Below, piece by piece: positions 1 through 4,382 of a DNA stretch of 5,177 bases; the stretch's first letter is position 1, and each line of letters begins with the position of its first letter. The position numbers and the translations under genes were made by a program. Source of the DNA: an uncultured Bacilli bacterium (GTDB lineage: Bacteria > Bacillota_I > Bacilli_A > RF39 > UBA660); NCBI GenBank assembly GCA_944332645.1, contig CALVKK010000070.1, positions 1 to 5,177 on the forward strand, given 5' to 3'. The notes below the pieces were generated by a model. It was not told the DNA's origin, did not search any database, and was given only the letters and a program-made list of their open reading frames with translations.

Positions 1-11
1 TTATAACACAT

Positions 12-30
12 TTTTAATAATTTATTAAAA
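12..30. repeat. Perfect A/T palindrome upstream of murT
   Basis: Nine-base arms (12-20 and 22-30) are exact reverse complements around a single central T. The palindrome consists only of A and T and lies about 60 bases upstream of the murT -10 box. It could be a protein-binding dyad, the tail of an upstream terminator, or chance in such AT-rich DNA. Nothing else in positions 1-70 is recognisable, and I see no end of an upstream gene there. Confidence 0.25.
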
Positions 31-70
31 GACAGTAATTGTTAAATGTAAAAAATAAGAATAAAAACAA

Positions 71-97
71 TTTAAATGAGCAAAAAAATGTTATAAT
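71..97 (+). promoter_or_regulatory. Extended -10 promoter of the murT operon
   Basis: TATAAT at 92-97 is a perfect -10 hexamer preceded by TGT at 89-91, which gives the TGn extended -10 motif. No good -35 is present; the nearest candidate is TTTAAA at 71-76 with a short 15-base spacer. Extended -10 promoters can work with a poor -35. Transcription would start near 103-106, only about ten bases before the chosen murT start codon, so the leader would be very short. Confidence 0.6.
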
Positions 98-103
98 ATA
101 ATT

Positions 104-109
104 GGTGAG
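104..109 (+). promoter_or_regulatory. Ribosome binding site deciding the murT start
   Basis: GGTGAG matches the 3' half of the AGGAGGTGA consensus and sits 4 bases before the ATG at 114. It overlaps the alternative in-frame starts TTG (102) and GTG (105), neither of which has its own binding site. That favours ATG 114. If the predicted transcription start is right, this site lies at the extreme 5' end of the mRNA. Confidence 0.5.
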
Positions 110-113
110 TAAA

Positions 114-1436
114 ATGAATATCTTAATTGTTATGTTTGCAAAATTAGCTAAATTTTTTCTTAATATATTTGGAAGAGGAACTGCTTTCCCTGGGAAAATA
201 GCATTAAAATTAAATAAAAATATTTTAAAATATTTCAAAATGCCAAAGACTACTATTTTCGTAACAGGTACGACAGGTAAAACGAGTGTAGTGGGAACAA
301 TATATGAAGTTTACAAATTTAATGGATATAAAGTTTGTAGTAATCTAAAAGGTTCAAACTTGTTAGATGGAGTTACTACAGCTGTGATTGATTCAAGTAA
401 GATAAATGGGCAAACTAAAGTCGATGTCCTAGTAATTGAAGTTGATGAAAGATATGTTAAAGAAGTATTTAAATTTTTAACGCCTAAATATTTTATCATT
501 AACAATCTATCTCGTGATCAACTAGCGCGTAATGGTCATTTTGGTTTAGTGTTTGATGAAATAAATAAAAGTATTAATAGCAAAACTCATTTGATTTTAA
601 ATGCTGATGATCCATTAGTAACCAAGTTTAGTTTAGGCAAAAAGAATAAAATTACTTATTATGGTTTAAAAGAAAATAAGTATTCAACTAAAAAAAACAA
701 AATCGAGACTTTAGATTTATCTTATTGTCCAATCTGCCATAAAAAATTGATTTTTGATTACTTCAACTATGGTAATCTAGGTTATTATCATTGTCTTAAC
801 AATGATTACAATCGTCCTAATTGTGATTTTGAAGCAAATTTAACAAAAGGAGGATTTGAAGTAGATGATAGTCATATTCAGTTAAACAATGATGCTTTAT
901 ATAATGTTTACAATCTGTTAGCTTGTTATACAGTTTGTCGTTTAGAAAATATTGAACGTTCAAAAATAGTATCTTCTTTAAATAAGTTATCATTAAAAGT
1001 GAAAAGATTAAATGAATTTACTTTTAAAAATCATAAAGGAACGCTTCTTTTGAGTAAAAATGAGACGCCTTTATCTTATAATCAATCGTTAGAGTATATC
1101 AATAGCAAGAAGGGAAGCAAAACAGTTGCAATCGGATTCACAAGAATAAGTGGACGCTACGATTTAAAAGATATTTCTTGGTTATATGATATCAACTTTG
1201 AACTTTTAAATAATAAGAGTATTCAACAGATTATTTTAATAGGGCCTTTTGCTTATGATTTGGCAGTAAGATTAAAACTTGCTGGTATAGATACCAAGAA
1301 AATATTATATTGTTTAGACTATAAAAAATCTTTTGACTATTGTTTACAACATGCTAAAGGTGACTTATATTGTGTTTTATATTTTGACTTAAATTATCTA
1401 TATATTGACAGTTTAAAAGAAAGAGGAATGTTATGA
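114..1436 (+). CDS. murT: MurT-like lipid II isoglutaminyl synthase subunit (Mur ligase family)
   Basis: In the MurT/GatD complex of Gram-positive bacteria, MurT is the ATP-dependent ligase subunit that amidates the alpha-carboxyl of D-Glu in lipid II at the inner face of the membrane. The protein is 440 aa, close to the S. aureus size. It shows the MurT N-terminal RGTAFPG motif (21-27), the Mur-ligase P-loop TGTTGKTS (51-58), the N-x-x-GSN segment (77-82), NNLSRDQ (130-136) and NADDP (163-167). A zinc-ribbon insertion starts CPIC (C205, C208) and continues at C227. The expected fourth cysteine is Asn230, with an extra Cys237 nearby. The C-terminal domain has D-x-S-W-x-x-D-x-x-F-E (D353-E363). 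The catalytic-triad aspartate that MurT supplies to GatD (D349 in S. aureus, from memory) most likely lies in this motif. The TGA stop overlaps the gatD ATG (ATGA), indicating translational coupling. The family call is firm; catalytic activity is less certain because of changes in GatD. Confidence 0.93.
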   Translation: MNILIVMFAKLAKFFLNIFGRGTAFPGKIALKLNKNILKYFKMPKTTIFVTGTTGKTSVVGTIYEVYKFNGYKVCSNLKGSNLLDGVTTAVIDSSKINGQTKVDVLVIEVDERYVKEVFKFLTPKYFIINNLSRDQLARNGHFGLVFDEINKSINSKTHLILNADDPLVTKFSLGKKNKITYYGLKENKYSTKKNKIETLDLSYCPICHKKLIFDYFNYGNLGYYHCLNNDYNRPNCDFEANLTKGGFEVDDSHIQLNNDALYNVYNLLACYTVCRLENIERSKIVSSLNKLSLKVKRLNEFTFKNHKGTLLLSKNETPLSYNQSLEYINSKKGSKTVAIGFTRISGRYDLKDISWLYDINFELLNNKSIQQIILIGPFAYDLAVRLKLAGIDTKKILYCLDYKKSFDYCLQHAKGDLYCVLYFDLNYLYIDSLKERGML

Positions 1437-2092
1437 AAATAGCTTATTTATACTACGACTTTCTTAATCTATATGGTGAATCTGGTAATATAAAAATTAT
1501 TGATCATGTTTTAAAATATAATAAAATAAAACATGAAATAATTTATTTATCTTTAGATGATAATTTAGATTTTGATTCTTATGATTTAGTTTATATTGGA
1601 AGTGGAACTGAAGAAAATCAGAAGATAGCTTTACAACATCTTCTGAAATATAAAAAAGATATTGTTAAATATATTGAGAATGATAAAGTTATCTTAGTTA
1701 CAGGTAACAGTGTCGATATGTTTGGCAAAAAAATAATCGCTGACAAAGAGTATCGAGGATTAAATGTGTTAGATTTCATCGTTAGACAAGAAAAAAGAAA
1801 AATGGAAGAAATATATATCGACAGTAAGATAACTAAAAATAAAATTCTAGGTTTTATCAATAATAATAGTTGTCTTGATCGCTTAGAATATCCTCTTTTT
1901 GAAAACGAAGGAATAAAATATCACAATTTTTACGGCACTTATATTTTAGGCCCTATTTTAGTCCGTAATCCAGAATTTCTTCAATATTTTTTAAATAGTT
2001 TTACTAATAAGAAATTAAAATATGATTTAAAAATTGAAATTAAAGCATATCGAGAATTTATCAAAAATTTTAAGGAGGTTAGCAATGAATAA
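1433..2092 (+). CDS. gatD: GatD-like class I glutamine amidotransferase subunit, catalytic Cys and His replaced
   Basis: GatD normally hydrolyses glutamine and passes ammonia to MurT for lipid II amidation. This 219-aa protein begins with the family pattern YYDFLNLYGESGNI (7-20) and keeps the GSGTEENQ segment (56-63), equivalent to GGGxDxEQ. It also keeps the GTYxxGPxLVRNP block (168-180) near the C-terminus. The usual nucleophile elbow ICGGYQxLG is replaced by VTGNSVDMFG (89-98), which puts Thr90 (ACA, 1700-1702) where the cysteine should be. The catalytic His of GTYxHGP is Leu172 (TTA, 1946-1948). The only cysteine in the protein is C147, outside any expected catalytic position. The reading frame is intact, so this is not simple decay. 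It may be a structural partner of MurT, an ammonia-using version, or an enzyme with another chemistry. An AGAGGA ribosome site (1422-1427) lies inside the end of murT. The family and partnership are well supported by sequence and context; canonical glutaminase activity is doubtful. Confidence 0.88.
   Translation: MKIAYLYYDFLNLYGESGNIKIIDHVLKYNKIKHEIIYLSLDDNLDFDSYDLVYIGSGTEENQKIALQHLLKYKKDIVKYIENDKVILVTGNSVDMFGKKIIADKEYRGLNVLDFIVRQEKRKMEEIYIDSKITKNKILGFINNNSCLDRLEYPLFENEGIKYHNFYGTYILGPILVRNPEFLQYFLNSFTNKKLKYDLKIEIKAYREFIKNFKEVSNE
2072..2078 (+). promoter_or_regulatory. Strong ribosome binding site deciding the ppa start
   Basis: AAGGAGG lies 6 bases before the ATG at 2085, inside the last codons of gatD. 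The frame is open from an earlier ATG at 2034, but that codon has no ribosome site and would add 17 residues absent from family I pyrophosphatases. The start is therefore 2085. Confidence 0.85.
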
Positions 2093-2576
2093 TATTGTTG
2101 ATGCAATCATCGAAATACCACTACGAACAAAAAATAAATTTGAAATCGACGAAAAGACTAATCGTATTAAATTAGACCGAGTTTTATATTCGGCGATGAC
2201 TTATCCAGCGGAGTATGGTTATATTGAAAACACTTTAGCTAAAGATGGCGATCCTTTAGATATTTTGGTTATATCAAGCGAACCGACTTTTCCAGGATGT
2301 ATTGTTCCAGCTAGAGTGATTGGTTATTTGTCTGTTGTTGATAACGGTCATGAAGATTATAAATTGATATCGGTAGTTGCTGTTGATCCACGATACAATG
2401 ATGTTAATACTTTAAGTGACTTGTCACAATTTACTTTAGATGAAATTAAAAATTTCTTTCAAAACTATAAAGAATTACAAAATATCGAAGTTAAGGTCTA
2501 TGATTATCATGACAAACAAAGTGCTCTAGAGCTTATTTCGGAATGTCAAGAAAGATATAAAGAAAGTAGGCATTAA
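2085..2576 (+). CDS. ppa: Inorganic pyrophosphatase, family I (soluble)
   Basis: This cytoplasmic Mg-dependent enzyme splits pyrophosphate into two phosphates and so pulls nucleic acid, protein and precursor synthesis forward. The 163-aa protein carries the signature DGDPLDILV (54-62) with metal ligands D54, D56 and D59. Other active-site residues, mapped by eye onto the E. coli enzyme, are all present: E10, K18, E20, R32, Y44, D86, D91, K93, Y128 and K129. It is slightly shorter than the E. coli protein, mainly at the N-terminus, but complete. It overlaps the end of gatD by 8 bases and is followed after one base by the next ORF, so it sits inside the murT transcription unit. MurT-type ligases release ADP and phosphate rather than pyrophosphate, so the link with its neighbours is probably general growth rather than a shared reaction. 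Confidence 0.96.
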   Translation: MNNIVDAIIEIPLRTKNKFEIDEKTNRIKLDRVLYSAMTYPAEYGYIENTLAKDGDPLDILVISSEPTFPGCIVPARVIGYLSVVDNGHEDYKLISVVAVDPRYNDVNTLSDLSQFTLDEIKNFFQNYKELQNIEVKVYDYHDKQSALELISECQERYKESRH

Positions 2577-2577
2577 A

Positions 2578-3555
2578 ATGAAAAAATATATTATAATTGT
2601 CTTACTAATTACAATAATAGGTGTTGGTGCGTATTTTTTTATAAGGAATAATGATGTAAAATTAGAAGATCAAATTAAAAATGATCTGATTGTCTATTCG
2701 GCAAAATTACAGTCAGACATCATTACTAAAAATTATCCATTTGAAAGTACCAATATTGCAAAAGAATGGATAGAAGAAAACAGTGATATAAGTTTGTCGT
2801 GTGATGAGGTTTATTATTCTAATGATAAAAAATTTCTTTTACATGGTTGTGTAATCGATGGTGTTAAATATTACTTTTATAATGGACAGTTATATAATTT
2901 AGAAGAAGCTGATTATAGAGATCTGTATGAAAAGATAAAGAATGAAACTATAATTATTGAAAAAGGTAATTTATTATCAACTTTAGCGACGATCGATTTG
3001 AACTTAGAAATTACCGAAATAGATCCTTGTGTTAATGAAGGAATATGTGAAGTAGGTACCCCTTTAGCCATCCAAGTTAATGATTTTGAAGTTTATAAAT
3101 TTTATGTTTTAGCGGATGATGGGGAAAAAGTAAATTTGATTTTAAGTGGAAATATCAGTAATGGAGTTATCTGGGCACCATCTGATAATCTAGAAGGTCC
3201 TGTTGATTTGGTTACTAGTTTAAAAAATCATACTGATGATTGGACTAATATTGCCATTAGAAATTATAAGATTGCTGATGATAACAGTAATAAAGTGTAT
3301 AGTGATATATATGAATCAATGAGGGCAACTTTGCCTTCATATACGCAAATTGCTGCAGTATGTGAAGATAATGTGGTCCCTAGTTGGTTATTAGAAAATT
3401 TGGAAAGTGAACTTGTCAATGGTTATTGGCTAAGTAGTGCTAGTAGATCAATGTCATTTTATGCTTGGGGAGTTTTAGAAGAAGGCAAGTTAGAAACTAA
3501 TGATGTTAGCAAAGAAGATTTTGGTCTTCGTCCAGTTATAACAGTTTATAAATAA
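2578..3555 (+). CDS. Membrane-anchored extracytoplasmic protein with C-terminal GLRPVI-type domain
   Basis: I do not recognise a function for this 325-aa protein. It begins MKK followed by a hydrophobic segment (about 4-22) without a lipobox cysteine or clear signal-peptidase site, so it is probably an N-in, C-out membrane anchor. Residues 30-125 hold C75 and C91 in a tyrosine-rich stretch faintly reminiscent of small pilin-like domains. C151 and C157 are close together and could form a disulfide outside the cell; C262 has no obvious partner. The C-terminal part (about 175-325) runs VNLILSGN, WAPSDN, DDWTNIAI, a LPSYTQI segment, PSWLLENL, GYWLSSAS, YAWGV and finally FGLRPVITVYK. This order of motifs is common in secreted or surface proteins of gut Firmicutes and Bacilli, possibly the DUF6273 family or a C-type-lectin/FGE-like fold (recalled, not searched). 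The ATG follows the ppa stop by one base with only a weak AGTAGG site (2565-2570), suggesting translation by reinitiation. It is the last gene before the terminator. Confidence 0.85.
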   Translation: MKKYIIIVLLITIIGVGAYFFIRNNDVKLEDQIKNDLIVYSAKLQSDIITKNYPFESTNIAKEWIEENSDISLSCDEVYYSNDKKFLLHGCVIDGVKYYFYNGQLYNLEEADYRDLYEKIKNETIIIEKGNLLSTLATIDLNLEITEIDPCVNEGICEVGTPLAIQVNDFEVYKFYVLADDGEKVNLILSGNISNGVIWAPSDNLEGPVDLVTSLKNHTDDWTNIAIRNYKIADDNSNKVYSDIYESMRATLPSYTQIAAVCEDNVVPSWLLENLESELVNGYWLSSASRSMSFYAWGVLEEGKLETNDVSKEDFGLRPVITVYK

Positions 3556-3579
3556 GATATTTAATACCATAAATTAACT

Positions 3580-3610
3580 AAAAAGATTGTAATAAGCTAC
3601 AATCTTTTTT
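3580..3610 (+). terminator. Rho-independent terminator of the murT-gatD-ppa operon
   Basis: Arms 3580-3591 and 3598-3609 pair perfectly over 12 bp around a 6-base loop. The right arm ends in a run of six T (3605-3610). The A-run of the left arm mirrors the T-run, so the hairpin could also act for transcripts entering from the right. It lies 24 bases after the stop of the membrane-anchored protein gene. Confidence 0.88.
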
Positions 3611-3651
3611 GTGTTTTAAATATCAACATAAACCAAACATAATACTTTTTG

Positions 3652-3680
3652 TTAACTAATATGTAAAAACATTGTAGAAT
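3652..3680 (+). promoter_or_regulatory. Candidate promoter for the 109-aa gene (distal)
   Basis: TTAACT (3652-3657, four of six -35 matches) is separated by exactly 17 bases from TAGAAT (3675-3680, five of six -10 matches). If used, it would give a leader of about 170 bases before the ATG at 3860, covering the possible leader ORF and the inverted repeat. Such matches are easy to find in AT-rich DNA. Confidence 0.35.
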
Positions 3681-3695
3681 TTAATATGTTAAAAA

Positions 3696-3725
3696 TAATC
3701 ACTAATAATACAGATAAAATATAAT
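3696..3725 (+). promoter_or_regulatory. Candidate promoter for the 109-aa gene (proximal)
   Basis: A perfect TATAAT lies at 3720-3725. The best -35 is the poor TAATCA at 3696-3701 with an 18-base spacer. This is an alternative to the promoter at 3652-3680; the sequence alone does not decide between them. Confidence 0.35.
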
Positions 3726-3774
3726 GGAATGTACGATAAAAGTAGTAAAATTTTATTGATTTAAAAGGGAAAAC

Positions 3775-3840
3775 ATGGTATTCTATCTATTAATAAAGCA
3801 AATATTTTTGTATAAAATTAAATTTATATTAAAAATTTAA
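3775..3840 (+). CDS. Possible 21-aa leader peptide
   Basis: An ATG at 3775 follows a good ribosome site (AAAAGGGA, 3763-3770) and opens a 21-residue frame. The predicted peptide starts MVFYLLIKQ and is rich in Ile, Leu, Phe and Lys. It ends at a TAA (3838-3840) inside the right arm of an inverted repeat, 19 bases before the ATG of the next gene. It could be a leader peptide that controls that gene's translation. The composition is also what AT-rich random sequence would give, so the evidence is only the ribosome site and position. Confidence 0.2.
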   Translation: MVFYLLIKQIFLYKIKFILKI

Positions 3841-3843
3841 TTT
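3815..3843. repeat. Perfect 11-bp A/T inverted repeat before the 109-aa gene
   Basis: Arms 3815-3825 and 3833-3843 are exact reverse complements around a 7-base loop. The repeat ends five bases before the ribosome site of the gene at 3860. The stem has only A-T pairs and would be weak as RNA; it may be an operator for a DNA-binding regulator, or chance. Confidence 0.3.
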
Positions 3844-3847
3844 AGTG

Positions 3848-3855
3848 AAAGGAGA
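3848..3855 (+). promoter_or_regulatory. Ribosome binding site deciding the start of the 109-aa gene
   Basis: AAAGGAGA is correctly spaced for the ATG at 3860. The upstream in-frame GTG at 3845 overlaps this site and has none of its own, so it is not the start. Confidence 0.75.
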
Positions 3856-3859
3856 TTTT

Positions 3860-4189
3860 ATGGAAGATATTGACACTTTATTTAATGAGAATATGTCAAA
3901 AATACTTAATTTACAACTTGTATTTGAGGATTATGAGGATAACACAGGTGAAGAATTACCACTTTTATATCAGATATATGATGATATACATAATTTGCGA
4001 CAAGATAGGGACAATAATAATTTAAGTGATAAAGATAAAATTTCAAGGTCAAATGCAATATTAAATAATTTTGAAAAATTATTTAATATTGTTGGAAAAG
4101 ATAAATTTATATTTTATGAAGATGGAAAAGTAGAATATAAATGGGATATGTCATTATTGAAGGGTGATTTTGAAAATGGGAAAAAATAA
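3860..4189 (+). CDS. Hypothetical acidic 109-aa protein
   Basis: I do not recognise this protein. It has 24 Asp/Glu against 14 Lys/Arg, no cysteine, no signal peptide and no hydrophobic segment, so it is probably a soluble cytoplasmic protein. Residues 1-75 look mostly helical, including an amphipathic stretch with LPLLYQIYDDIHNL (33-46) and a polar linker rich in Asp and Asn. The end (about 80-95), KDKFIFYEDGKVEYKWD, looks like a beta-hairpin. Codon choice seems to differ from the flanking genes: isoleucine is ATA five times, ATT three times and never ATC, and serine is mostly TCA. The numbers are too small to prove transfer. Size and acidity are compatible with an immunity protein, antitoxin or anti-defence protein, but no motif supports any of these. 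A strong ribosome site and a coherent protein make it a likely real gene. Confidence 0.7.
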   Translation: MEDIDTLFNENMSKILNLQLVFEDYEDNTGEELPLLYQIYDDIHNLRQDRDNNNLSDKDKISRSNAILNNFEKLFNIVGKDKFIFYEDGKVEYKWDMSLLKGDFENGKK

Positions 4190-4286
4190 TGAAAAAGATT
4201 GGGGCTATGGTAGTTATGATGTTGATAATGATAAAAATGAAAATTTAACATATACAAGTTATGAAAACAGTGTCGGTATTTTTTAA
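4176..4286 (+). CDS. Small 36-aa Asp/Asn/Tyr-rich peptide
   Basis: An ATG at 4176 overlaps the last 14 bases of the 109-aa gene in another frame. It is preceded by AGGGTGAT (4161-4168), a good match to the ribosome-site consensus with 7-base spacing, so translation would be coupled. The peptide starts MGKNNEKDWGYGSYDVD and ends SVGIF. It has one Trp, four Tyr and a C-terminal Phe, carries net negative charge, and has no cysteine and no membrane segment. No family is recognised. It might be a partner of the upstream protein or the front of a once longer gene. The TAA stop lies at the edge of a hairpin. Reality rests on the ribosome site and on a non-random looking composition. Confidence 0.45.
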   Translation: MGKNNEKDWGYGSYDVDNDKNENLTYTSYENSVGIF

Positions 4287-4294
4287 CCAACACT
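4269..4294. repeat. Hairpin spanning the stop codon of the 36-aa ORF
   Basis: Arms AGTGTCGGT (4269-4277) and ACCAACACT (4286-4294) pair at eight of nine positions around an 8-base loop containing six T. No T-tract follows the right arm, so it is not a standard rho-independent terminator. It may protect the 3' end of the transcript or assist termination with the sequence just downstream. Confidence 0.45.
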
Positions 4295-4305
4295 ATAGAA
4301 CTAGT

Positions 4306-4324
4306 AATCGAAAGATCGTTTTTT
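4306..4324 (+). terminator. Weak terminator-like hairpin with T-run
   Basis: A short stem (CGA 4309-4311 with TCG 4316-4318, extended by two A-T pairs beyond a T-T mismatch) is followed by a run of six T (4319-4324). The stem is weak. With the hairpin at 4269-4294 it is the only candidate for ending the accessory transcript before the tex promoter. Confidence 0.25.
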
Positions 4325-4330
4325 CAATGC

Positions 4331-4359
4331 TTTCTATTTTAATTTAAGTGTGATATAAT
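4331..4359 (+). promoter_or_regulatory. Extended -10 promoter of tex
   Basis: TATAAT at 4354-4359 is preceded by TGA (4351-4353), giving the extended -10 motif, as in the murT promoter. A weak -35 (TTTCTA, 4331-4336) lies at 17-base spacing. Transcription would start near 4366, immediately before the AAGGAAGG ribosome site (4368-4375), again giving a very short leader. Confidence 0.65.
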
Positions 4360-4382
4360 TTATAGGTAAGGAAGGTTAAATA

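Larger units (their letters stand above)
3611..3859. other. Non-coding AT-rich spacer between operon and accessory gene pair
   Basis: This 249-base stretch has no ORF longer than about 21 codons on either strand and no recognisable RNA gene. It holds two candidate promoters, a possible short leader ORF and an inverted repeat, which are listed separately. It is even richer in A and T than its surroundings. I see no mobile-element ends or duplicated flanks. Confidence 0.6.

Noticed and set aside
14..238. Minus-strand 74-aa ORF with a Phe/Leu-rich hydrophobic sequence
   Set aside because: It covers the murT promoter and 5' end in antisense. Its Phe/Leu/Asn richness is the mirror of A-rich lysine codons, and no ribosome site was evident.
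311..505. Minus-strand 64-aa ORF inside murT
   Set aside because: It is a shadow of well-conserved murT coding sequence on the other strand and has no family resemblance.
1433..1436. TGA read as tryptophan (Mycoplasma-type code)
   Set aside because: murT ends at a TGA that overlaps the gatD start in a standard ATGA junction, and tryptophans in the genes are TGG, so TGA acts as a stop.
1618..1860. Minus-strand 80-aa ORF inside gatD
   Set aside because: It is antisense to conserved gatD codons, and its Ile/Leu/Ser/Phe composition is typical of an AT-rich shadow frame.
2034..2084. Longer N-terminus for pyrophosphatase from the ATG at 2034
   Set aside because: There is no ribosome site before 2034, the extension lies inside gatD, and the AAGGAGG at 2072 points to ATG 2085, which gives the normal family start.
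1433..2092. gatD as a pseudogene
   Set aside because: The frame is intact and full length, with family motifs and translational coupling preserved. Only the catalytic positions differ, which does not look like random decay.
2578..3555. Diversity-generating retroelement target (C-type-lectin-like variable protein)
   Set aside because: The C-terminal module recalls such folds, but no template repeat, reverse transcriptase or near-duplicate of the gene's 3' end is present in the window.
4189..4248. 19-aa hydrophobic peptide frame (starts MKKIGAMVV) whose ATG overlaps the stop of the 109-aa gene
   Set aside because: It looks like a small membrane toxin, but its hydrophobicity comes from reading GAT/AAT-rich codons of the 36-aa ORF out of frame. 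Its ribosome site is poorer than that of the 36-aa frame.
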